Assembly (NCBI RefSeq): GCF_014385105.1
Contig: NZ_JACRTE010000018.1
Coordinates: 1 to 30,476 of the forward strand
DNA: 30,476 bases
Source of the DNA: Qingrenia yutianensis
GTDB lineage: Bacteria > Bacillota > Clostridia > UMGS1810
Direction: 5' to 3'
Positions 13,181-20,775 of the stretch are shown in pieces. Position numbers and translations under genes: made by a program. The stretch's first letter is position 1. Each line of letters begins with the position of its first letter. The notes under the pieces are model-generated. The model saw only the letters and a list, made by a program, of their open reading frames with translations, made no database searches and was not told the origin of the DNA.

Positions 13181-14045
13181 TATGCAGAGCGTACGCTATC
13201 AGGTTTACGACGGTGAAAAGTTTGTCAATTTCAAAAACGAGCCGTTTGTTTACAAGGATTTGTATTATCTTCCTTTGCGCGAAACGCTCAATATTTTCGG
13301 TATTACCGATATAGCATACGACAACGGGCAGATTGAAGTTTCTCTCCCAGCCGGAATGAAACAGCACATCGGCACAGCCACCGGCGAAAGCAGTGATGCG
13401 CCGACGGAATTGGGGCTTGAAATCGGCAAGGATATTGCATATCTTGCGCCGAATTACGGAAATGTTGTAATCCAAGGAGTGCCGATTTTATATAACGATT
13501 TAACATATGTGCCGATTTATCTTTTTGAAATACTCATCCAGGCGGGTCATATTCCCGATTTTCAGTTTAACGTAATCCGCACAGACGACCCGAAGGCATA
13601 TTATTCCGACGGCGAGGAGGTTTATATCGGCACGGTATACGAGCAGGACGCATATAATCCCGTAAACGCGGACGGAACGGCAAAAATCGTGAAAAGGATT
13701 ATTGTAGACGAAAACGGGAAAGCGCTCATAGTAATTCCCGTTGAAAAGCAGATAAAGGAGAACATAGAGGCGCGCTTTGACGCAGGCGACGTAAACATTT
13801 GGAGCAGTATGCGCGGTTACAAAGACCTTGCCGAGAGTCTGCATATGGTTTACAATTTGCGCGGAGAGGGAATTGAAACGTCGGTATTTGACCAGATTTA
13901 TGATTATACCGACCAATACTACACGGCAGACAGTGTGAAAGCGTATGTCACGTCGGCGGATATTATCCGCGTGCCAAATTCCCCCAAAACCTATGATGGA
14001 ATGGAAAAAATAAGACCGCTTATAACCAACACCTACGGCAAATAA
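13008..14045 (+). CDS. Membrane-anchored sensor subunit 2 (paralogous anchor, different exterior)
   Basis: A 345-residue protein whose first 57 residues match sensor 1 except at residue 34. The exterior then differs: YYLPLRETLNIFGITDI and NGQIEVSLP form one stalk-like half-domain, and LTYVPIYLFEILIQAG a second. The downstream region (EVYIGTVYEQDAYNP, GKALIVIPVEKQIKE) is unrecognised. Identical intracellular and membrane parts with divergent outer domains suggest two interchangeable sensors feeding one M56 protease. It ends the operon, and a terminator follows at 14049. Confidence 0.75.
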   Translation: MFEKFYTTKMSENGKMLKHRFNKIRTNVSKRARVASYITLAVIISVFAFGACLAAAADMQSVRYQVYDGEKFVNFKNEPFVYKDLYYLPLRETLNIFGITDIAYDNGQIEVSLPAGMKQHIGTATGESSDAPTELGLEIGKDIAYLAPNYGNVVIQGVPILYNDLTYVPIYLFEILIQAGHIPDFQFNVIRTDDPKAYYSDGEEVYIGTVYEQDAYNPVNADGTAKIVKRIIVDENGKALIVIPVEKQIKENIEARFDAGDVNIWSSMRGYKDLAESLHMVYNLRGEGIETSVFDQIYDYTDQYYTADSVKAYVTSADIIRVPNSPKTYDGMEKIRPLITNTYGK

Positions 14046-14048
14046 AAC

Positions 14049-14081
14049 AAAAGGGCAGTCGTCTGAAGACTGCTCTTTTTT
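14049..14081 (+). terminator. Terminator of the BlaI operon
   Basis: A 12-bp stem (14049-14060 with 14068-14079, one G-U) is followed by a T run. Confidence 0.9.
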
Positions 14082-14090
14082 AATGTCCGC

Positions 14091-14119
14091 TTGACTAATG
14101 CATAGTTTTTTAGTATAAT
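14091..14119 (+). promoter_or_regulatory. hydE promoter
   Basis: TTGACT (14091-14096), 17-base spacer, TATAAT (14114-14119). Confidence 0.85.
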
Positions 14120-14142
14120 TTAATGCAAAGGAAGTGGACGGA

Positions 14143-15189
14143 TTGAATACAGAAATATCTAAAGCGGCGGTTGACGCGCTTGTTAAAAATAAAAATTTAA
14201 CCGACGGCGAATTTAAGGCGCTTTTGCAGACCGGCGAGTTTGACGGGTATCTGTTTGAGTGCGCGGATAAGGTGCGCCGTGAGCATTACGGCGACGAGGT
14301 GTATATCCGCGGACTTATCGAAATTTCAAACTACTGCAAAAACAACTGCTATTACTGCGGAATACGCGCAGGAAACGGCAATGCGGAGCGCTACCGTCTT
14401 ACAAAGGACGATATTTTGTCGTGCGCAAAAGAGGGTTACAGGCTCGGTTTCCGCACGTTTGTTCTCCAGGGCGGTGAGGATATGTTTTTCACCGACGAGG
14501 TTATCTGCGATATAGTGTCGGGCATAAAAAAAGAATATCCCGACTGTGCGGTTACTCTTTCGCTCGGCGAAAAAAGCTTTGACAGCTATAAAAAATATTA
14601 CGATGCCGGTGCGGACCGCTATCTTTTGCGTCACGAAACGGCAAACAATGAGCATTACAGCAAGCTTCACCCCGAAAGTATGAGCCTTGAAAACCGAAAA
14701 CAGTGCCTTTATAATCTTAAAAAAATCGGCTATCAGACAGGCTCGGGATTTATGGTCGGCTCGCCGTATCAGACGTATGAAACTCTTATTGAGGATTTGC
14801 GCTTTTTGCAGGATTTAAAGCCCGATATGATTGGAATAGGACCGTATATCACGCACAAGGACACGCCGTTTAAAAATTTTGAGAGCGGTTCGCTTTGTCT
14901 TACATTAAGACTGGTTGCAATTTTGCGCTTGATGTTTCCGTATGTTCTTTTGCCGTCCACAACCGCGCTGGGCACAATTCACCCTCAGGGGCGCGAAATG
15001 GGGCTTAAGGCAGGCGCAAATGTTGTTATGCCGAACTTATCGCCCACAAGCGTACGAAAGCTTTACACGCTTTATGACAACAAAATCTGCACGGGTGACG
15101 AGGCGGCGCAGTGCATAGAGTGTTTAAAACGCAGAGTTGAAAGCGCGGGGTACAGAATTGTCACCGACGTGGGAAATGTAAAAAAATAA
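14143..15189 (+). CDS. hydE: [FeFe] hydrogenase maturase HydE (radical SAM)
   Basis: The 348-residue product matches HydE: YIRGLIEISNYCKNNCYYCG carries the radical SAM Cys triad (Cys65, Cys69, Cys72). LGFRTFVLQGGED, a HETAN segment, YQTGSGFMVGSPYQT and MIGIGPYITHKDTPF are typical family blocks. HydE acts with HydG and HydF to build the organic part of the H-cluster. HydG, HydF and the hydrogenase are not in this window. TTG 14143 is chosen because AGGAAG (14129-14134) is eight bases away, whereas GTG 14134 overlaps that site. It has its own promoter and a bidirectional terminator. It implies an anaerobe that makes or uses H2. A related radical SAM such as PylB or BioB is much less likely given these motifs. 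Confidence 0.93.
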   Translation: MNTEISKAAVDALVKNKNLTDGEFKALLQTGEFDGYLFECADKVRREHYGDEVYIRGLIEISNYCKNNCYYCGIRAGNGNAERYRLTKDDILSCAKEGYRLGFRTFVLQGGEDMFFTDEVICDIVSGIKKEYPDCAVTLSLGEKSFDSYKKYYDAGADRYLLRHETANNEHYSKLHPESMSLENRKQCLYNLKKIGYQTGSGFMVGSPYQTYETLIEDLRFLQDLKPDMIGIGPYITHKDTPFKNFESGSLCLTLRLVAILRLMFPYVLLPSTTALGTIHPQGREMGLKAGANVVMPNLSPTSVRKLYTLYDNKICTGDEAAQCIECLKRRVESAGYRIVTDVGNVKK

Positions 15190-15193
15190 AACA

Positions 15194-15225
15194 AAAAATC
15201 CTTCCGAAAAATCGGAAGGATTTTT
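15194..15225. terminator. Bidirectional terminator between hydE and thrS
   Basis: A perfect 14-bp stem (15194-15207 with 15212-15225) with loop AAAA has A and T tracts at both edges, so it can end both convergent genes. Confidence 0.93.
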
Positions 15226-15259
15226 AAATTTACGGAAAATTTAATTTTGTAAGCGCAAA

Positions 15260-17167
15260 TTATCTTGCTTTTGTTTTGATTTCTTCGACAACTTTTGCAA
15301 CAAAATCTTCTGTTTTGCTTATTCCCAAATCGCCGTCCTTGCGCGAACGAACCGAAACTGTGCCGTCCTGTGCCTCTTTGTCGCCGACAACCAGCATATA
15401 CGGAGTCTTTTTAAGCTGTGCTTCTCTGATTTTGTAGCCAAGCTTTTCGTTGCGGAGGTCAACCTCACTGCGGATATGGTTGTTATCCATAATTTCTTTA
15501 AGTTTAAGCGCATAGTCGAAGTGCTTTTCCGAAATCGGGATAATCTGCACCTGAACGGGCGAGAGCCAAACAGGGAACGCACCTGCAAAATGCTCAATCA
15601 ATATACCGATAAATCTTTCAATTGAGCCGAATGCAACACGGTGAATCATAATCGGGCGGTGTTTTTCGCCGTCGTCACCCGTGTATTCAAGGTTAAATCG
15701 GAGCGGAAGCTGGAAGTCGAGCTGAATTGTTCCGCACTGCCAGGTTCTGCCGATTGAGTCTTCAAGGTGGAAGTCGATTTTCGGGCCGTAGAACGCACCG
15801 TCACCCTCGTTTACAACATAGGGAAGTCCGAGTTCGTCAAGCGCACCGCGGAGCGCGTCGGTAGCCATCTCCCAGTCCTCGTCACTGCCCATACTGTCCT
15901 CGGGACGTGTGGAAAGTTCAACGTGATATTTAAATCCGAAAAGGTTATAAACCTCGTCGATAAGCTTTGCAACGCCTTTGATTTCGTCTTTAATCTGGTT
16001 CGGCATCATAAAGATGTGCGCGTCGTCCTGTGTAAAGCATCTAACACGCATAAGTCCGTGCAACTGACCCGATTTTTCGTGACGGTGAACAAGACCGAGT
16101 TCGCCCATGCGGAGCGGTAAATCGCGGTAAGAACGCGGTTCTGCCTGGTATACCAAAATACCGCCGGGGCAGTTCATCGGCTTAATGGCAAAGTCCTGCT
16201 CGTCGATAACGGTTGTATACATATTGTCTTTGTAATGCTCCCAGTGACCCGAAGTTTCCCAAAGCGAACGGTTGAGCATAATCGGAGTGGAAATCTCCTG
16301 ATAGCCGTTTTTCGCGTGGAGTTCGTGCCAGTAGTCGAGAAGCTGATTTTTAAGGATCATACCCTTGGGGAGGAAGAACGGAAAACCGGGACCGGCGTCG
16401 TTCATCATAAAGAGTCCGAGTTCTCTGCCGAGTTTTCTGTGGTCGCGCTTTTTAGCCTCCTCAAGCGCGTCGAGATACGCCTGCATTTCGGCTTTTTTGG
16501 TAAATGCCGTGCCGTAAATGCGCTGGAGCATTTTGTTTTTCTCACTTCCGCGCCAGTATGCGCCCGCGATATTCAAAAGCTTAAATGCCTTAACTGTGCC
16601 TGTTGAGAAAAGGTGAGGGCCGGCGCAAAGGTCGGTGAAATCGCCCTGGCGGTAAAAGCTTATAACCGCATCTTCGGGCAAATCTTCAATAAGTTCAACC
16701 TTGTAAGGCTCGCCTTTTTCTTTCATAAATTCAATAGCTTCTTCTCTCGGAAGTTCAAAGCGTTCAAGCTTGTAATTTTCCTTGACGATTTTATTCATTT
16801 CCGCCTCGATTTTTGCCAAATCGTCGGGTGTGAAGCCTTTATCATAATCAAAATCGTAATAAAATCCGTTGTCGATTGCAGGGCCTATTGCAAGCTTAAC
16901 TTCGGGAAACAAACGTTTAACCGCCTGTGCCATAACGTGCGACGCGGTGTGCCTTAAAATGTGTCTGCCGTCGTTGTCGTCAAACGTGAGAATTTCAAGT
17001 TCTGCGTCTTTTTCAAGCTTAAATGTAAGTTCTTTTACCTCGCCGTCAACGCGCGCGCCGAGCGCCGCTCTTGCAAGACCTTCGCTGATTTTTTTTGCAG
17101 CGTCATAAACGGACGCACCGTTTTCGATTTCCATAACGCTTTTGTCTTTTAACGTAATTTTTACCAT
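15260..17167 (-). CDS. thrS: Threonyl-tRNA synthetase
   Basis: A full-length 635-residue class II synthetase that charges tRNA-Thr. In order: an N-terminal TGS domain (VKITLKDKSVMEIENG), the editing domain with HTASHVMAQAVKRLFP, and the catalytic core. The core has motif 2 GELGLVHRHEKSGQLHGLMR, zinc-site Cys in IKPMNCPGG, motif 3 IMIHRVAFGSIERFIGILIE and the C-terminal anticodon domain. GAGAGGAAG precedes the ATG. The promoter is at 17225-17253 on the minus strand, with an overlapping 8-bp inverted repeat. I see no T-box leader, the usual control of thrS in Bacillota. The gene is a single transcription unit. Confidence 0.98.
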   Translation of the reverse strand: MVKITLKDKSVMEIENGASVYDAAKKISEGLARAALGARVDGEVKELTFKLEKDAELEILTFDDNDGRHILRHTASHVMAQAVKRLFPEVKLAIGPAIDNGFYYDFDYDKGFTPDDLAKIEAEMNKIVKENYKLERFELPREEAIEFMKEKGEPYKVELIEDLPEDAVISFYRQGDFTDLCAGPHLFSTGTVKAFKLLNIAGAYWRGSEKNKMLQRIYGTAFTKKAEMQAYLDALEEAKKRDHRKLGRELGLFMMNDAGPGFPFFLPKGMILKNQLLDYWHELHAKNGYQEISTPIMLNRSLWETSGHWEHYKDNMYTTVIDEQDFAIKPMNCPGGILVYQAEPRSYRDLPLRMGELGLVHRHEKSGQLHGLMRVRCFTQDDAHIFMMPNQIKDEIKGVAKLIDEVYNLFGFKYHVELSTRPEDSMGSDEDWEMATDALRGALDELGLPYVVNEGDGAFYGPKIDFHLEDSIGRTWQCGTIQLDFQLPLRFNLEYTGDDGEKHRPIMIHRVAFGSIERFIGILIEHFAGAFPVWLSPVQVQIIPISEKHFDYALKLKEIMDNNHIRSEVDLRNEKLGYKIREAQLKKTPYMLVVGDKEAQDGTVSVRSRKDGDLGISKTEDFVAKVVEEIKTKAR

Positions 17168-17224
17168 TTGTATTACTTCCTCTCTGTCGCCCTTCTATAC
17201 GAACGAAAGGCATTATTAACATTT

Positions 17225-17253
17225 ATTATATGACTTTTGGCGAAAAAAGTCAA
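17225..17253 (-). promoter_or_regulatory. thrS promoter with overlapping dyad
   Basis: Minus strand TTGACT (17248-17253), 17-base spacer, TATAAT (17225-17230). A perfect inverted repeat, TGACTTTT (17231-17238) with AAAAGTCA (17245-17252), fills the spacer and -35, so a repressor could act there. Confidence 0.8.
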
Positions 17254-17285
17254 TAGAGAAGGCTTATAAAAGGGGCAAAAAGGGC

Positions 17286-17315
17286 AAAAAAATATGCCGA
17301 TTATAAAACCGGCAT
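17286..17315 (-). terminator. Minus-strand terminator after the gatCAB operon
   Basis: A 6-bp GC-rich stem (17294-17299 with 17310-17315) is followed on the minus strand by seven T residues (plus-strand A run 17286-17292). Confidence 0.7.
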
Positions 17316-17344
17316 TTCCTTTATGAAAAAAGGAGGGAAAATGA

Positions 17345-17482
17345 AAAAAGTTTGTTGTGTTTGGTATGGTTATATAATATCATTAAATTTGTTAAAAATC
17401 AATAGAATTTATATACCAAATACAAACTTTTTACCGTTATTTTTTGTGTAAGATGAACAAAAATGGGTGTTTTATTCATCTT
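17345..17482. repeat. Two imperfect inverted repeats downstream of gatB
   Basis: Bases 17345-17367 pair with 17413-17432 (11 bp at the base, then ATACCAAA with its complement, with a 4-base bulge). The arms begin and end in A and T runs. A second hairpin pairs 17450-17457 with 17475-17482. They fill the 345-base gap between gatB and thrS and may be additional terminators. A 36-codon plus-strand frame at 17341 with AGGAGG lies in the first one and is not called as a gene. Confidence 0.5.
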
Positions 17483-17513
17483 TACGACACATTTTTAATT
17501 TTTTGTTAATATT

Positions 17514-18947
17514 TTATGCCTTGTCCAGCATTTCTTTTAAGATTTTGTTTATAACCGGCGGATTTGCCTTGCCCTTTGAGAGTTTCATTGCCTGACCCAT
17601 CAAAAAGCCGAGTGCCCTGTCGCGTCCTGCCTTGTAGTCGGCAATGGACTGCGGATTTGCGTCGAGAACCGATTTAACCAAGTCGTAGAGCGCGCTTTCG
17701 TCGCTTATCTGCGCAAGGCCGAGTTTTTCGACAAGCTGTTTCGGTGAGTCATCCGATGTGAACATTTCGAAAAGAACCTTTTTCGCCGCAGAATTTGAAA
17801 TTGTGCCGTTGGACGTGAGCGAAATAAGCTCAATCAGTTTTTCGGGCGCAAACGGAATGTTTTCAAAATCGGTTTCCTTATCCTTCAAAAATCTCGAAAC
17901 GTCGCCCAAAAGCCAGTTTGCAACGGTTTTTGGCTCGCCGTTTAAGTTTATGCAGTCGTCAAAATAGAACGACATATATTTGTTTTCGATTATGATTGAC
18001 GCGTCTTTTTCGGAAAGCTTGTATTCGTTTATATACCTTTCAAACTTAACGTTGGGAAGCTCGGGCAAATCTTTTCTTATTTCTTCAATCTGCTCATCAT
18101 CAATCACAATAGGCATTAAATCAGGCTCGGGGAAGTAGCGGTAATCGTGTGCCTCCTCCTTTGAACGCAAAAGCGTGTTTTCGCCTTTTGCGTCGTCCCA
18201 TCTGCGCGTTTCCTGGTCGATTGTTCCGCCGTTTTCGATAACCGAAATCTGGCGCGCAATTTCGTATTCAATCGCCCTTTCTCCGCCCGAAAATGTGCTT
18301 ACGTTTTTCATTTCGGTACGCGTGCCGAATTCCTTTTGTCCCTCGGGACGGATTGACACGTTGATGTCGCATCGGAGTGAGCCTTCTTCCATTTTGCAGT
18401 CCGAAACGCCGATATACTGAAGTATGTTTTTGAGCGTTTCAAGGTAGATTTTCGCTTCTTTCGCGCTTCTTAAATCGGGCTCGGAAACGATTTCTATAAG
18501 CGGAACACCGCAGCGGTTGAAGTCAACCATTGAGCCTTCGCCCATAATGGAGTGGATAAGCTTTCCTGCGTCCTCCTCTATGTGAATACGCGTAATTCCG
18601 ATTTTTTTCTTTTTGCCGTCAACGTTTATCTCAACATATCCGTTTGTGCACAGAGGAAGGTCGAACTGCGAAATCTGATAAGCCTTTGGAAGGTCGGGAT
18701 AGAAATAATTTTTTCTGTCCTGTTTTGAATAGTGCGTGATGTCGCAGCGGAGCGCAAGACCGGCTTTAATTGCATATTCCACAACCTTTTTGTTAAGCTT
18801 GGGGAGAGTGCCGGGCATACCCATACATATCGGGCAAACCGAGGTGTTAACGTCAAGACCGAACTTGTTTTCACAACTGCAGTATATTTTTGTGTCGGTG
18901 GAAAGCTCTGCGTGAACCTCCAAACCGATAACCGATTCGTAATTCAT
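17514..18947 (-). CDS. gatB: Aspartyl/glutamyl-tRNA amidotransferase subunit B
   Basis: A 477-residue GatB. It has ESVIGLEVHAELSTDTKIYC at the N-terminus, YFYPDLPKAYQISQFD, the kinase-type segment DFNRCGVPLIEIVSEPDLRS, and EMKNVSTFSGGERAIEYE. A C-terminal YqeY-like tail ends in MGQAMKLSKGKANPPVINKIL. GatB binds the misacylated Glu-tRNA-Gln or Asp-tRNA-Asn and activates it for amidation with ammonia from GatA. Its ATG follows the gatA stop directly, and its ribosome site lies within the end of gatA, so the two are coupled. Last gene of the minus-strand run; terminators lie beyond. Confidence 0.98.
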   Translation of the reverse strand: MNYESVIGLEVHAELSTDTKIYCSCENKFGLDVNTSVCPICMGMPGTLPKLNKKVVEYAIKAGLALRCDITHYSKQDRKNYFYPDLPKAYQISQFDLPLCTNGYVEINVDGKKKKIGITRIHIEEDAGKLIHSIMGEGSMVDFNRCGVPLIEIVSEPDLRSAKEAKIYLETLKNILQYIGVSDCKMEEGSLRCDINVSIRPEGQKEFGTRTEMKNVSTFSGGERAIEYEIARQISVIENGGTIDQETRRWDDAKGENTLLRSKEEAHDYRYFPEPDLMPIVIDDEQIEEIRKDLPELPNVKFERYINEYKLSEKDASIIIENKYMSFYFDDCINLNGEPKTVANWLLGDVSRFLKDKETDFENIPFAPEKLIELISLTSNGTISNSAAKKVLFEMFTSDDSPKQLVEKLGLAQISDESALYDLVKSVLDANPQSIADYKAGRDRALGFLMGQAMKLSKGKANPPVINKILKEMLDKA

Positions 18948-20414
18948 TTATTTTCCCTCCTTTTCAAGACTTTTGTGCGCAAAATCCGTGTTCTGCTCAA
19001 ATGCGTATGCCGTTTTGAACAGCGTGTTTTCGGCAAATGGTTTTGCGATAAGCTGTAAACCTATCGGCATATTTGTTTTGTCGTATCCGCACGGAATACT
19101 GATAGCCGGAAGTCCTGCAATGTTAACCGAAACGGTGCAGATGTCGTTTAAGTACATCGTAATCGGGTCGGTGATGTTTTTGCCGATTTCAAACGCTGTC
19201 GTGGGCGTTGTCGGAGTTAAGATAACGTCGAATTTGTCAAACGCCTCGGCAAACGAATTTCTGATAAGCGTTCTTGCCTGCTGAGCCTTTTTGTAATAAG
19301 CGTCGTAGTAGCCCGCACTCAATGCGTATGTGCCGAGCATAATGCGCCTTTTAACCTCACTGCCGAAGCCCTCGGAGCGGGTTTTCAAATACATATCGGT
19401 AAGGTCGGTGTAGTTTTCCGCGCGATAGCCGTATTTTACGCCGTCGAAACGCGCGAGGTTTGAGCTTGCCTCGGCAGACGACATAATGTAGTATGCCGGG
19501 AGCGCGTATTTTGTCATAGGCAGTGAAAATTCAAAAATTTCAGCGCCCATACTTTCGTAAACCTTTGCCGCGTTCATAATCGCGTCTTTAACTTCTTTCT
19601 GTATGCCCTCACCGATGTATTCTTTCGGAATACCGATTTTAAGACCTTTCACGCTTTCGCCGAGCGATTTTGTATAGTCGTCCGTTTTCTCATCGGCAGA
19701 GGTGGAGTCCATTTTGTCATAGCCTGCAATCGCGTTTAAAACAACCGCGCTGTCGGTAACGTTTTTGGTGATGGGTCCGATTTGGTCGAGCGACGACGCA
19801 AAAGCAACAAGACCGAAACGCGAAACAAGTCCGTATGTCGGCTTTAATCCGACAACACCGCAGAATGCCGACGGCTGACGGATTGAACCGCCCGTGTCCG
19901 AGCCGAGTGCAAAAATTGCCTCGTCCGCCGCAACAACCGCCGCGCTTCCGCCCGACGAACCGCCGGGAACTTTAGCTAAATCGTGCGGATTTTTCGTCTT
20001 TTTAAAATAGGACGTTTCGGTGGACGAACCCATAGCAAACTCGTCCATATTTGTTTTTCCTATGATAACACTGCCCTGTGCTTTAAGCTTTTTAACAACC
20101 GTTGCGTCGTAGGGCGGAACGAAATTGTAAAGCATTTTTGACGCGCAGGTGGTAAGAATTTTGTCGGTGCAGATGTTGTCTTTAACCGACGCGCAAACAC
20201 CCGTAAGAGGCGAAATGCCGCCGTTTTTGATGCTTTCGTCGGCAAGCTTTGCACTGTTTAATGCGTCCTCTTTTGCAACGGTGATGTATCCTTCTATGCT
20301 TTTGTCTTTTTCGTCAATTCTGTCGAGCAGGGCATTTGTCAGCTCAACGCTTGAAATTTCTTTATCTTTAAGCATTTTTGAGGCTTTTTCAACGCTTAAT
20401 TCATACAAATTCAT
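18948..20414 (-). CDS. gatA: Aspartyl/glutamyl-tRNA amidotransferase subunit A
   Basis: A 488-residue amidase-signature protein. The catalytic triad regions are clear: Lys in GVCASVKDNICT, cis-Ser and Ser in VPGGSSGGSAAVVAADEAIF and LGSDTGGSIRQPSAF. GatA hydrolyses glutamine and channels ammonia to GatB. Organisms with GatCAB commonly lack a glutaminyl-tRNA synthetase. AGGAAGTG lies before the ATG, 22 bases after the end of gatC. Length is normal for the family, and no residue is missing. Confidence 0.98.
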   Translation of the reverse strand: MNLYELSVEKASKMLKDKEISSVELTNALLDRIDEKDKSIEGYITVAKEDALNSAKLADESIKNGGISPLTGVCASVKDNICTDKILTTCASKMLYNFVPPYDATVVKKLKAQGSVIIGKTNMDEFAMGSSTETSYFKKTKNPHDLAKVPGGSSGGSAAVVAADEAIFALGSDTGGSIRQPSAFCGVVGLKPTYGLVSRFGLVAFASSLDQIGPITKNVTDSAVVLNAIAGYDKMDSTSADEKTDDYTKSLGESVKGLKIGIPKEYIGEGIQKEVKDAIMNAAKVYESMGAEIFEFSLPMTKYALPAYYIMSSAEASSNLARFDGVKYGYRAENYTDLTDMYLKTRSEGFGSEVKRRIMLGTYALSAGYYDAYYKKAQQARTLIRNSFAEAFDKFDVILTPTTPTTAFEIGKNITDPITMYLNDICTVSVNIAGLPAISIPCGYDKTNMPIGLQLIAKPFAENTLFKTAYAFEQNTDFAHKSLEKEGK

Positions 20415-20436
20415 CTTTTGTCACTTCCTCTTGTAA

Positions 20437-20721
20437 TTATTCCTCAACCGTCTGCGGTACAACCACACAGCCGCGCTGTTTTTGCGGTGCGTTTTTAAGA
20501 ATTTCGTCACGGTCAAACGATTTTTCAATCTTGTCCTCGCGGAACACATTTTTTATGTCAAGAATATGGTTTGTCGGTGCGATATTCTCGGTGTCAAGCT
20601 CGTTTAACTTGTTCGCAAAGTCGATAACGCCCTCCATATTGAGGTTTTCGATTTCGTCATCGTTAAGTTTTAAACGCGAAAGAAACGCAACGTGCAAAAC
20701 CTCGTCCTTTGAAATTTTCAT
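20437..20721 (-). CDS. gatC: Aspartyl/glutamyl-tRNA amidotransferase subunit C
   Basis: A 94-residue GatC, starting MKISKDEVLHVAFLSRLKLN and containing the belt segment FANKLNELDTENIAPTNHI. The tail, APQKQRGCVVVPQTVEE, is the family's wrap-around end. GatC links and stabilises GatA and GatB. I use ATG 20721, which has GGGGAG upstream, instead of the longer frame from 20769. The order ligA-gatC-gatA-gatB is on one strand with short gaps. Confidence 0.96.
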   Translation of the reverse strand: MKISKDEVLHVAFLSRLKLNDDEIENLNMEGVIDFANKLNELDTENIAPTNHILDIKNVFREDKIEKSFDRDEILKNAPQKQRGCVVVPQTVEE

Positions 20722-20775
20722 ATTTTCAACTCCCCTAAAAAAATTTCCTGATTTTTTATTATACAACATTTTTTT

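Noticed and set aside
17168..17340. T-box riboswitch upstream of thrS
   Set aside because: No AGGGTGGNACCGCG-like antiterminator or specifier hairpin is visible; only a promoter, a dyad and the terminator of the previous operon.
17341..17451. 36-codon plus-strand ORF with AGGAGG
   Set aside because: It is contained in an imperfect inverted repeat with A and T tracts, has no promoter, and codes for an AT-biased peptide without recognisable features. The ribosome-like site can pair with TCCTTT just upstream.
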